In this document: positions 1 to 6,504 of the stretch, piece by piece
How the letters are laid out: every line of letters begins with the position of its first letter
Position numbering within the stretch: the stretch's first letter is position 1
Origin: JBJKRF01 sp046704785
Lineage (GTDB): Bacteria; Chloroflexota; Anaerolineae; Anaerolineales; Villigracilaceae
Assembly: GCA_046704785.1 (NCBI GenBank)
Contig: JBJKRF010000040.1
Location: forward strand, 1-13,172
Direction of reading: 5' to 3'
Length of the DNA: 13,172 nt
Notes under the pieces: model-generated
Told to the model about the DNA's origin: nothing
What the model saw: the letters and a program-made list of their open reading frames with translations, nothing else
Databases searched by the model: none
Translations under genes and position numbers: made by a program

Positions 1-2
1 CA

Positions 3-122
3 CCCATATATTGGGGTATCCAAATTCGCCATTCTGCATTGACCTTAGCAAATCGATGCGCACAGGACAGAATTGATTTCAGTGCAGTGCTGATTGGCCC
101 TTTTGAAGGCGAAAGCGATTAA
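3..122 (+). CDS. Possible 3' end of an unidentified gene (partial)
   Basis: One frame is open from the window edge for 39 codons and ends in TAA at 120-122; the other two plus-strand frames meet stops earlier. The translated tail ends in ...VLIGPFEGESD, with a mix of hydrophobic and acidic residues that could be the end of a globular protein. A small hairpin with A and T runs follows at once, as expected after a gene end. No family is recognisable from so short a piece. An open frame of this length can occur by chance, so this is only a candidate. Confidence 0.25.
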   Translation, partial: PIYWGIQIRHSALTLANRCAQDRIDFSAVLIGPFEGESD

Positions 123-138
123 AAAAACAGCGTTTTTT
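122..138. terminator. Weak bidirectional terminator-like hairpin
   Basis: AAAAAAC at 122-128 and GTTTTTT at 132-138 form a perfect 7-bp stem with a 3-nt loop. The stem carries A and T runs suited to termination in either direction but is AT-rich and weak. It directly follows the TAA at 120-122. A second small dyad (TTGCAC / GTGCAA, 146-162, 5-nt loop) lies 8 bp further on. Confidence 0.25.
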
Positions 139-158
139 ACGATTCTTGCACTGATTGT

Positions 159-382
159 GCAAAAGTTACGCTAGCAGCTTGTCGGAGAACTCTTTTTCGT
201 ACCAAAGTTGCCCCATTTTAGACCCAAAAGTGAGTGAATTTTGCTCTCTTTGCCCCACAAAGGGCCTAAAAACAGGGGGAAAATCGGGATGCGAGTTCTT
301 TCTCCGACAGGCTGCTAGGCAATCTCCAAAAGAACAGGTTTCCTTTTACGTTATATGTCGTCATGCCGGAGCAAAAGTTACG
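159..382 (+). repeat. 12-bp direct repeat flanking the MITE-like element
   Basis: GCAAAAGTTACG occurs at 159-170, abutting the left end of the inverted-repeat element, and again at 371-382, where it covers the stop codon of the minus-strand PLD-family gene. The copies are 212 bp apart. It may be the trace of a small duplication or rearrangement at the time of insertion, or a coincidence. Confidence 0.35.
171..318. mobile_element. MITE-like element with 19-bp terminal inverted repeats
   Basis: CTAGCAGCTTGTCGGAGAA at 171-189 is matched, inverted with one mismatch, by TTCTCCGACAGGCTGCTAG at 300-318. Inside, TTTTAGACCC (216-225) is nearly complementary to GGGCCTAAAA (262-271), so the 148-bp unit is one long imperfect palindrome able to fold into a hairpin. 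There is no transposase frame. The outermost CTAG is itself palindromic, so it could be a 4-bp target duplication around a shorter TIR. Such ends and 4-bp palindromic targets recall IS1182-type elements, but that assignment is from memory and unverified. The element sits 59 bp beyond the stop of the PLD-family gene, and its folded RNA could also serve as that gene's terminator. Confidence 0.6.
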
Positions 383-1541
383 GAAGGGCCTTGATCGCTT
401 CCAGCGTCACCCGTTGGAACTCGGCCTCATAATAAGCGGCGATCTGCGGACTGAAGAAGATCACCACGTTCTCGTCATTAGTATTCTCGGCGCTGGCACT
501 GAAATTGTACGAGCCGGTAATCACAATCTTATCGTCGATAATGAAAACTTTATGGTGCATCTCGCCGGGATTCCCGTCCAGGTAGACGGGCAGTTTGGCG
601 TCCCTGAAGACGATATATTCCGTGCCCTGGTTTGATTTGACCTGTGTCGACTCCATTACACCGCTGACAGCGAGACCTTGCTTGGCCTTCTGCACCAAAA
701 TGTCGCCGAAGTCGCTGGCCGTGAACGAGAACGCCATGAAGTCGATGCTCTTCTGCGCGCTGCGCAGCAATTGGACGATGCGCCGGGCCACGTGATCGTC
801 CGGCGAAAAATAGACTTCCACGTTGGTGCCATTGATGTCGACAACCGGGTATGGCGTGGCAGCAATCGCGTCGGGGCCAAAGAAGTTTTCCTCGAACATC
901 TCCTTGAACTCGGTTTCGTAGTCGTCGGCCACCTGGGTATTGCGAATGCGCACCAGGTTATTGTTGTCGTGGTAAGCCGCCGCGGTGGTAAAATTCATCG
1001 ACCCGGTCCAAACTTCGGCGCGGTCGATGACCACAAACTTGTCGTGCATCAGTCCATCGCGGTAGTCGCCAATAATTGGAATCCCGGCCTGCACCAGGCG
1101 CTGCGGCACCGTATCGTTCATATTGGTGCTTTCCATCACCAAGCGCACTTCCACACCGCGGTCGTGGGCGCGCAGCAGTGCATCGCGGACGGAAATCAGG
1201 TCGAAGCTATAAGCGGCCATGTCGACGGAAATGCGCGCCTGGTCAATCGCTTGGACGAGATACTGGTCGGGGCCCCCTTCTTCCATTTTTGCCAGCGAAT
1301 TGAAGGGGTCGGTGAAATAAAGGTCATACCACGGAGCGTGCACCCCGTAGCCGACCTGCACATCAATGGGCTGGGCACCCGCCGAGGAGGCAGTGGCGGT
1401 CAAACTGTCAGCGCTGAGCGTGGCTGGCGGCTGTGGGAAAAAGGCCACGGGGAGGTCGCTTGGCAGCCCGCAGGCCAGGACCGCCAACGCGAGGGCAGCC
1501 AGGGCAAGACATAGACGAAGTCTGCGGACGAGAACTCTCAT
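378..1541 (-). CDS. Secreted phospholipase D-superfamily lipoprotein (two HKD motifs)
   Basis: The 387-residue protein is predicted to be exported and lipid-anchored: Arg-rich n-region, hydrophobic core, then a lipobox-like VLAC with the acceptor Cys at residue 24. A linker to about residue 80 leads to two PLD-like halves. Each has the HxKxxxxD catalytic motif: His166-Lys168-Asp173 followed by GSMNF, and His329-Lys331-Asp336 followed by GSYNF. The paired motifs form one active site that cleaves phosphodiester bonds through a phospho-His intermediate. The compact form with GS(M/Y)NF after each motif resembles PLDc_2 proteins such as Nuc-type endonucleases more than cardiolipin synthases, which carry N-terminal membrane helices. 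The substrate (nucleic acid or lipid) cannot be told. ATG at 1541 is chosen over TTG at 1544 because AAGGAG (1548-1553) lies 6 nt upstream of it. The gene appears monocistronic. Confidence 0.9.
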   Translation of the reverse strand: MRVLVRRLRLCLALAALALAVLACGLPSDLPVAFFPQPPATLSADSLTATASSAGAQPIDVQVGYGVHAPWYDLYFTDPFNSLAKMEEGGPDQYLVQAIDQARISVDMAAYSFDLISVRDALLRAHDRGVEVRLVMESTNMNDTVPQRLVQAGIPIIGDYRDGLMHDKFVVIDRAEVWTGSMNFTTAAAYHDNNNLVRIRNTQVADDYETEFKEMFEENFFGPDAIAATPYPVVDINGTNVEVYFSPDDHVARRIVQLLRSAQKSIDFMAFSFTASDFGDILVQKAKQGLAVSGVMESTQVKSNQGTEYIVFRDAKLPVYLDGNPGEMHHKVFIIDDKIVITGSYNFSASAENTNDENVVIFFSPQIAAYYEAEFQRVTLEAIKALP

Positions 1542-1553
1542 CAAAAACTCCTT

Positions 1554-1585
1554 AAAGAAAGAAAAACCGGGATTTGATCCCGGTT
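1554..1585 (-). promoter_or_regulatory. Hairpin plus T-rich tract in the leader of the PLD-family gene
   Basis: Read on the minus strand, AACCGGGAT / ATCCCGGTT (1565-1585) form a perfect 9-bp stem with a 3-nt loop, directly followed by a T-rich run (TTTCTTTCTTT) and then the AAGGAG ribosome site of the PLD-family gene. This has the form of an intrinsic terminator inside a 5' leader, so it could be an attenuator, a block to antisense reading, or a 5' stabilising stem. No ligand-binding domain is recognisable upstream. Confidence 0.4.
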
Positions 1586-1586
1586 G

Positions 1587-1595
1587 ATTGTATCA
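1587..1595 (-). promoter_or_regulatory. Possible extended -10 promoter for the PLD-family gene
   Basis: On the minus strand TGATACAAT matches the extended -10 pattern TGnTATAAT with one mismatch. No good -35 hexamer is seen. The predicted start of transcription would fall inside the adjacent CCGGG hairpin, which would then act more as an operator or 5' stem than as a terminator. Confidence 0.3.
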
Positions 1596-1667
1596 ATCTT
1601 CGTCATGGGAGGAGTCCATAGGCCAGCGCCAAATGCGACGAATATTTAAAACTTTAGCAATCAGCCG

Positions 1668-1695
1668 TTGACTCTGCGTTGATATGCAGTATAAT
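1668..1695 (+). promoter_or_regulatory. Near-consensus sigma-70 promoter of the S1-domain gene
   Basis: TTGACT (1668-1673) and a perfect TATAAT (1690-1695) are separated by 16 bp. Transcription would start near 1702, giving a leader of about 30 nt that contains the AGGAG ribosome site at 1720-1724. The close match suggests strong housekeeping expression. Confidence 0.75.
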
Positions 1696-1731
1696 CAAAT
1701 TTCGGCATTATCCCGTTTTAGGAGAAAAGCT

Positions 1732-2508
1732 ATGACCACACCGGCAGAAACAATCGCCCCAACGGCAGACCTGAAACCCAAGTCCAAGCTGAAAGGGAAG
1801 ATTGCAAAAATCACGTTGGCTGGGGCAGTCGTCGATCTGGGCATGGACCTTCCTGGCATCGTCCACATTTCACAGATCGCAGCAACCCCTGTCAAACGCG
1901 TCGAAGACATCGTCCAGGAAGGACAGGAAGTCGACGTATGGGTTCGCAGAGTCAAGGCAGACCGGGTAGAACTGACCATGGTCGAGCCATTGGCCCTCGA
2001 ATGGAAAGAAATCAAGGCCGAAATGGCTTTGAAGGGCAAGGTGGTACGCCTCGAATCGTACGGCGCTTTCGTCGAGATTGGGGCGGAACGCCCAGGCTTG
2101 GTTCACATCAGCGAAATGTCTCACGGATACGTCAAGACTCCGCAAGATGTCGTCCAGGAAGGGGAAGAAGTGGACGTTGTCGTTCTAGACGTAGACCGCA
2201 AGAAGCGTCAGATTCGCTTGAGCATGAAAGCGGCTCAACCGAAGCCCGAGGTGGAACAACCTCCACAGGAGGTCCCCAACCCGGAACGCAAACGTCGCAA
2301 GAAGGGCAAAGCCAAAGCTGAGAGAATCGAAATCAACGAGCCTGATTCCGAGCCAGAACTGACCGCCTTCGAGATCGCTTGGAAAGCGGCTCTGGAACGC
2401 CAGCAGGCAGAAAAATCAAGAAAGACCAAAAAGAGCAAAGTAAGCGCCGACCAACGCGATGAGATTCTCGATCGCACCTTGAAGAATCGCATGCCGACCG
2501 GCGGCTAA
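1732..2508 (+). CDS. Two-S1-domain RNA-binding protein
   Basis: The 258-residue cytoplasmic protein has two S1 (OB-fold) RNA-binding domains at about residues 18-84 and 98-167. Each shows the typical order: K-G-K-(I/V) start, G-A-(V/F)-V central strand, PG(I/L)VHIS, then a V-Q-E-G-(Q/E)-E-V-D-V turn. The second domain also has the common LDVDRKKRQIRLSMK ending; the first is degenerate there (RVKADRVELTM). The tail from 170 is disordered-looking and highly charged (ERKRRKKGKAKAE), followed by a short helix around 210-250. Ribosomal protein S1 usually has four to six such domains, so this is a short relative, of the kind with general roles in RNA binding or translation; its exact function is unknown. 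ATG at 1732 has AGGAG 7 nt upstream, whereas an in-frame ATG at 1684 precedes the -10 box. Transcribed alone. Confidence 0.88.
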   Translation: MTTPAETIAPTADLKPKSKLKGKIAKITLAGAVVDLGMDLPGIVHISQIAATPVKRVEDIVQEGQEVDVWVRRVKADRVELTMVEPLALEWKEIKAEMALKGKVVRLESYGAFVEIGAERPGLVHISEMSHGYVKTPQDVVQEGEEVDVVVLDVDRKKRQIRLSMKAAQPKPEVEQPPQEVPNPERKRRKKGKAKAERIEINEPDSEPELTAFEIAWKAALERQQAEKSRKTKKSKVSADQRDEILDRTLKNRMPTGG

Positions 2509-2546
2509 GAGCAAGAAGCGTCTTTCTGCAAGTGGCGTAGCATAGC

Positions 2547-2593
2547 ACAAGGGCACTGTTCGAGGAAGACTCGAACAGTGCCCTTGTATTTAT
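2547..2593. terminator. Strong terminator between convergent genes
   Basis: An 18-bp perfect stem (2547-2564 with 2570-2587) encloses a 5-nt loop (GAAGA). On the plus strand it is followed by a modest T-rich stretch (ATTTATTC). It lies 38 bp after the S1-domain gene and 21 bp after the stop of the convergent PrsW-family gene, so it probably serves both, though no T run follows on the minus strand. Confidence 0.85.
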
Positions 2594-2608
2594 TCTTCTG
2601 CACAGGGG

Positions 2609-3832
2609 TCACTCTGGCGGTTGTTCCTCGATACGGTGGAGGCGAGCATTAAAAAACCATAGGGTGGTGAACAGACCCGCGATCAGCACGCTCCAGGCGA
2701 CGGTGGGTGTGATCGAATCTGTCAGGAAAGCAGGAATGCCCGGCCCCGGCTCCAGCAAGGAGCCTACCCACATCCACAAACCGATCCCGTTCCATAAGCC
2801 GTGGATGAGCAACACGGCCAGGAACGCCATGCCCAACTGCAAGACACCTCCCTTTTTCCGCCAGAAAGAGACCAGGGCCCACCCCAACAAAGCACTGTTG
2901 GCAATATGCGGCAGGGCCGACGTGGCCCGCGTCATCAGGGCCACGGCCCACTCATTGCCGCTCGTGACCGAGAACTCCAGGTTTTCAGCGATGGCAAAGG
3001 CCGCCCCGCCCAGCGCTCCATATAGGAAGCCTTCGATGGGGCGTAGTCGCCGTCCAAAAATCCATACACCAGAGAGTTTGACGAACTCCTCGATAATGGG
3101 CGTGGAGATCGACAGGAATCCAAGCGCCGTGAGCAAGGCCGCGGGGCGGCCCACGATCGGTTCGAGCAGGCGCGTCAACTCCTCCGGCGAGGTGGTGTTC
3201 TGGAGTTGCAAAACAAGCGCACGCACTTGCTCCCAATTGCCAGCGGAGGAGACATAGAAAACGACGACAAGGAAGGCAACGGCAAACAGCATTCCTTCCA
3301 CAACAAAGGCCACAAAGGGGCCGATAACAATGGAGATACCGAAAATGCTCCAACGCCGACGGGGGTAATCCACTTTGAAGCCGTGCCATGCAATTCGCAA
3401 ATAGAAAAGGATCGGCAACAGAATCGCCGGTACGTTAAGAATGGGCAGGACGAATAGTCGGCCCCATTCCGTTGATTCGACCAGTTTGCCCGCCCCCAAC
3501 GCCAGCAACCATAAGACCAGCATCACCGGCAACAATATGCGGTCGCTGATGGCGGGCAGCGACAGGCTTGGTTCATCCTGGCCAAAGAAATGGCGCACGT
3601 TAAAGTAAATCCCTGGCATCATCAGAAACGCCAGGAAGATCATACCGCTGCCAAGCATAAACAGCGACTGAACCTGATCGGCATTGCTGTGGTCGATAAT
3701 CATCGGCAGGCTGACCAGGATCAGCATTACGCCAGAGCCCAACAGGAACATGGCGCTCAAAGAAAGCAAGGCCAGCACGGCCAGGGCCAGCCACGCAAAA
3801 TTTTTCGTCTCGGGAGAATTCGGAACTGTCAT
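2609..3832 (-). CDS. PrsW-family intramembrane protease
   Basis: The 407-residue multi-pass membrane protein carries the conserved PrsW (peptidase M82) motifs: IIEEFVK (Glu248, Glu249, Lys252), GALGGAAFAIAEN (Glu283, Asn284), R302 with PH309 in the following helix, and LIHGLWN (His344, Asn348). In Bacillus subtilis PrsW performs site-1 cleavage of the anti-sigma factor RsiW; no sigma/anti-sigma pair is present here, so the substrate is unknown. It is nearly twice the usual size: residues 1-240 add about five or six membrane segments and a polar, probably amphipathic stretch at 197-228. The start overlaps the preceding stop (ATGA, 3829-3832), with GAGG just upstream, so translation is likely coupled to the foldase lipoprotein. 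It is the last gene of the operon. Confidence 0.88.
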   Translation of the reverse strand: MTVPNSPETKNFAWLALAVLALLSLSAMFLLGSGVMLILVSLPMIIDHSNADQVQSLFMLGSGMIFLAFLMMPGIYFNVRHFFGQDEPSLSLPAISDRILLPVMLVLWLLALGAGKLVESTEWGRLFVLPILNVPAILLPILFYLRIAWHGFKVDYPRRRWSIFGISIVIGPFVAFVVEGMLFAVAFLVVVFYVSSAGNWEQVRALVLQLQNTTSPEELTRLLEPIVGRPAALLTALGFLSISTPIIEEFVKLSGVWIFGRRLRPIEGFLYGALGGAAFAIAENLEFSVTSGNEWAVALMTRATSALPHIANSALLGWALVSFWRKKGGVLQLGMAFLAVLLIHGLWNGIGLWMWVGSLLEPGPGIPAFLTDSITPTVAWSVLIAGLFTTLWFFNARLHRIEEQPPE

Positions 3833-5088
3833 TTCGCCTCAATCTTAACGCTAATCAGGGTACTTCCATCCGGTAAAGTGACGCCCGGCTTCGGGTCACG
3901 TGGCGATAATTTTCTCAGAACATCCATCCCGCTGAGCACTTCGCCAAAGAGAGTATACTCCCCGTTCAAACTTGGTTCGGGCGCATAGGTGATAAAGAAC
4001 TGGCTACCGTTAAAATTCGGGCCGGCGCTTAACATTCCAACCAACCCTGCGCGGTCATACGTCAGCGTGGAATCGATCTCGTCATCGATAAAGTAGCCGG
4101 GATTTCCCAAGCCGGTGCCACTGGGATCACCAGTCTGCGCCATATAACCGGGGATTACACGATAAAAGGGGATATTGTCGAACCAGCCCTGTTGCGCCAG
4201 GAAGACAAAATTGTTGACGGTGTTCGGCGCTTTATCTGCGTATAGTTCGAGCACGATGTCTCCCTGGTCGGTCTTCAGCGTGGCGAAGTATTGTCGCGAC
4301 GGATCAATAACCACCGGCGGGCAGGTGGTGAACTGGCGTTTGGAGAGCAGGATGACCTGTACGATCGTCTCCAAATCTTGATAAGTAAACGGTAGCGGCT
4401 GGATCGTCCCGTTAATCAATACAATAGGGACGACCGTCACCCCCGATTGCTGGCTGAAATCGACGGCGGACTGCACGCGTGAGATCGTACCGGTCGACGA
4501 GAAATCGGTCACGAACTGGCTGCGGTTCAGTCCCAGTTTTGTAGCCGCCTGGTCGGCCACCCAGGTCTGAAAGACCTGCGGCTTTTGAGTGCTCCAGGTC
4601 TGTTGGTCGCTGTAGAGCAAGTCGTTCATTTCCCAGAACTTCCCCTGCCGGGCAGCCGCCTCCGCCGCTCGGGCCGCGAGTGAATCTTTGTCATTGATGG
4701 CATCCAACGGCAGCGCACGATACACCAGACGCAGGCCGTTTGGAAATTTCTGACGCAGTTGCTTCAACATCCCGGCCAGTACGCCGCATCCCCTGGACTG
4801 GTAGTCGCAATATTCGATCACGGTCACGGTCGCATTCGCAGGACCTTGCACGTGGTCGCTGCTTTTTACGGCGGGAAACAGGGAGGTTTGTGTGACAACC
4901 GGCGTTGAGTGGGCGACGATCTCCTGGCAATCGCCGATACGCACCTGGGGTTTGGCTGGGGTGCCGCTTGGTTGGTGAACAACAGTGGAGGTAACGACAA
5001 CTGGTCTTGCGGTTGGCGTCGCGCTACCACACGAGGCCAACAAGACACAGGCTAAACTTCCAGCAAGCAAGAGAAAGAATCTGCGCAT
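3829..5088 (-). CDS. Lipoprotein with DsbA-like thioredoxin domain and cyclophilin domain
   Basis: A 419-residue predicted lipoprotein (lipobox LASC, Cys20). Residues 85-250 form a DsbA/DSBA-like thioredoxin domain: strand TVTVIEYCDYQ, active-site region S98-R-G-C101, KFPNGLRLVYRALPL, and the cis-Pro region GVTVVPIVLING with Pro221. Residues 265-417 are a cyclophilin-type peptidyl-prolyl isomerase: FYRVIPGYMAQTGDPSGTG with the catalytic Arg at 310, and FNGSQFFI. It should act outside the membrane, catalysing proline isomerisation and possibly thiol chemistry on exported proteins. Oddly, the usual CxxC is SRGC: the first Cys is Ser, although an extra Cys94 sits nearby, so normal dithiol oxidation is doubtful. 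Cys54 and Cys256 could form a structural disulfide. It starts 22 bp after the zincin-like gene and ends in ATGA with the PrsW-family gene. Confidence 0.9.
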   Translation of the reverse strand: MRRFFLLLAGSLACVLLASCGSATPTARPVVVTSTVVHQPSGTPAKPQVRIGDCQEIVAHSTPVVTQTSLFPAVKSSDHVQGPANATVTVIEYCDYQSRGCGVLAGMLKQLRQKFPNGLRLVYRALPLDAINDKDSLAARAAEAAARQGKFWEMNDLLYSDQQTWSTQKPQVFQTWVADQAATKLGLNRSQFVTDFSSTGTISRVQSAVDFSQQSGVTVVPIVLINGTIQPLPFTYQDLETIVQVILLSKRQFTTCPPVVIDPSRQYFATLKTDQGDIVLELYADKAPNTVNNFVFLAQQGWFDNIPFYRVIPGYMAQTGDPSGTGLGNPGYFIDDEIDSTLTYDRAGLVGMLSAGPNFNGSQFFITYAPEPSLNGEYTLFGEVLSGMDVLRKLSPRDPKPGVTLPDGSTLISVKIEAK

Positions 5089-5110
5089 GGCGTCGTTCCT
5101 GCCTTCGCCC

Positions 5111-6385
5111 CTATTTTGACTGTCCCTGCGCGACGGCCTGTTTCAACTGGGCGAACGAACTCATTTGCGCAATACGCTCCAAAAAGGCCCGCAACGAGGG
5201 GCTTTGTGCCCGTAACGCCCGCACAGCCGGGCCCACCGGATCCTCCCCTGCGGCACCGCCGGGCACATCGGCGTAAGCGCCGTAGAATGCAAAGTATGCT
5301 TGATTCAATTTACGGATGTAATAGCCATGCTGCACGAACACCTGGCGGCGCTGTTCCATATAGGCTTCAGCCTCGTCGATCTTCCCTTCTGCCAACAACT
5401 TATCGACCTCGACGCGTGTGGTGTGCATCTCGGCGCGAAAGTCGAACGGGGGCGAATCCGGGCTGGCAGAGGGAACGGTAAGCGAGACGGGTTGTACTCC
5501 GCTTTGAAGCGGGAAGGCAAGCTCCGGGTAATATCGTTCCATCACAATTTTTCCCACCTCGCCGCCTACGATGTCGGCTGTCGTCTCGTTCATGGTGCGC
5601 AATTCCGGGCTGGTGCCATAGTTCATGCCAAGTGGATGCTGGGCAAGATAGAGATGAGTCCATTCGTGCGCAACAGTGTCTGAGAGCCAGTCGAGGGCGG
5701 TGGTCTGCTCGATCATGGTGGGATAGGTGGCGATTCCACCAACCGCCACGACCAAGGAAGAGACGTTCAACTGTTGGTCGGTACGCGATTCGAGCGCTTC
5801 TGCCTGCGGCACCGTCAGGTTGGGTTGCAGCAGGTAGCTGTCAATCTGTTCGATTTTGTCGCGCGGCGAGACAACCAGGTTTTGCGGCAGGGGCGTGATG
5901 TGATAGAGCACCCAGGGAACAGGCTGCCCGCCCGCCGTCAAACCTTCTTCGCTTAGAACCTGCGTGACCTGCTGTTCGAGGACGGACTCGGCAAAAGGCG
6001 CAAGTTCTTCTTCCTGGCGGGTCAGGTCGTCCAGTTGGGCCTGCAAATCCGCCGCGGCCATTTTCGGGTCGCTAACGCTTGGGTCGGCATAGATTTTATC
6101 GACCTGCCCTTGCAAATTCTGGATTTGCTCGATCAGATGCATATCGTCCACAACGATCTGATGTTGCGCCGTTGGCCGGAAGTAGCGCGGCGTAGCCAGG
6201 GTGCTCTGTGTAAACTTAAGCCAGACTGCGTCGACCGTCCAGGTGACGAAATCGAACGCCTGCCCGCTGGCAATGATATTCACTTTTTCGGCAATACTTG
6301 TCAAATGAACACCGCTCGTAGACAGGCTAACCAGTAAAACCAGTGCAATCAAATAAGCCAGGATACGTCTTAACAACCGGTTCAT
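5111..6385 (-). CDS. Membrane-anchored zincin-like protein (HEXXH, gluzincin-type)
   Basis: With ATG at 6385 the product has 424 residues: a basic start (MNRLLRR), one membrane anchor or uncleaved signal at about 8-25, a helical, probably coiled-coil stretch at 80-145, then a protease-like core. The core has VAHEWTHLYL (His240, Glu241, His244) and, 23 residues after the second His, NETTAD (Glu267, Asp270). That is the order and type of motif found in thermolysin-like gluzincins (HEXXH...NExxSD), so zinc binding and peptidase activity outside the membrane are likely but inferred. A conserved-looking segment NQAYFAFYGAYAD (361-373) lies near the C-terminus. Overall I recognise no named family. 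An in-frame ATG at 6493 would add 36 non-hydrophobic residues ahead of the anchor and lies in a dyad, so it was not used. First gene of a three-gene operon with the foldase lipoprotein and PrsW. Confidence 0.75.
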   Translation of the reverse strand: MNRLLRRILAYLIALVLLVSLSTSGVHLTSIAEKVNIIASGQAFDFVTWTVDAVWLKFTQSTLATPRYFRPTAQHQIVVDDMHLIEQIQNLQGQVDKIYADPSVSDPKMAAADLQAQLDDLTRQEEELAPFAESVLEQQVTQVLSEEGLTAGGQPVPWVLYHITPLPQNLVVSPRDKIEQIDSYLLQPNLTVPQAEALESRTDQQLNVSSLVVAVGGIATYPTMIEQTTALDWLSDTVAHEWTHLYLAQHPLGMNYGTSPELRTMNETTADIVGGEVGKIVMERYYPELAFPLQSGVQPVSLTVPSASPDSPPFDFRAEMHTTRVEVDKLLAEGKIDEAEAYMEQRRQVFVQHGYYIRKLNQAYFAFYGAYADVPGGAAGEDPVGPAVRALRAQSPSLRAFLERIAQMSSFAQLKQAVAQGQSK

Positions 6386-6391
6386 GGGGCG

Positions 6392-6397
6392 ATTATA
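6392..6397 (-). promoter_or_regulatory. Possible -10 box giving a leaderless mRNA for the zincin operon
   Basis: A perfect TATAAT on the minus strand ends 6 nt before the ATG at 6385, so transcription would begin at or next to the start codon. No Shine-Dalgarno sequence precedes this ATG, which fits a leaderless message. No convincing -35 hexamer is seen at normal spacing. Confidence 0.4.
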
Positions 6398-6450
6398 ACG
6401 GGTTTCTTTGGGCATTGCGCCCACAAAACAGAACCCACGTAAGCAACCCA

Positions 6451-6504
6451 ACGCAAAGTCTTGCGTAGACAATCTGGAGTGCTTTTGTATCATCTACGCA
6501 AGAC
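6451..6504. repeat. Three-copy ACGCAA/TTGCGT dyad, candidate operator
   Basis: GTCTTGCGTAGA (6458-6469) is perfectly matched by TCTACGCAAGAC (6493-6504) across a 23-bp spacer. A third half-site ACGCAA (6451-6456) faces the first across 4 bp (ACGCAA AGTC TTGCGT). The three alternating half-sites allow two mutually exclusive hairpins or one compound protein-binding site, about 65-120 bp upstream of the zincin-like gene. Confidence 0.5.

Noticed and set aside
155..394. A 79-codon plus-strand frame through the inverted-repeat element.
   Set aside because: It spans both element ends and has no ribosome site; it is an accidental frame.
678..1514. A 278-codon plus-strand frame opposite the PLD-family gene.
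   Set aside because: It is fully antisense to a gene with clear HKD motifs, and its His/Val-rich composition is typical of a shadow frame.
1565..1585. Minus-strand CCGGG-ATCAAAT-CCCGG resembles a tRNA T-arm, as if a tRNA gene or remnant lay here.
   Set aside because: The loop lacks the first T of TTCRANN, no matching acceptor, D or anticodon arm can be found upstream, and the T-rich tract suits a terminator-like hairpin better.
5111..6493. Longer form of the zincin-like protein starting at 6493.
   Set aside because: It would place 36 polar residues ahead of the membrane anchor and run through the 6458-6504 dyad and the TATAAT box.
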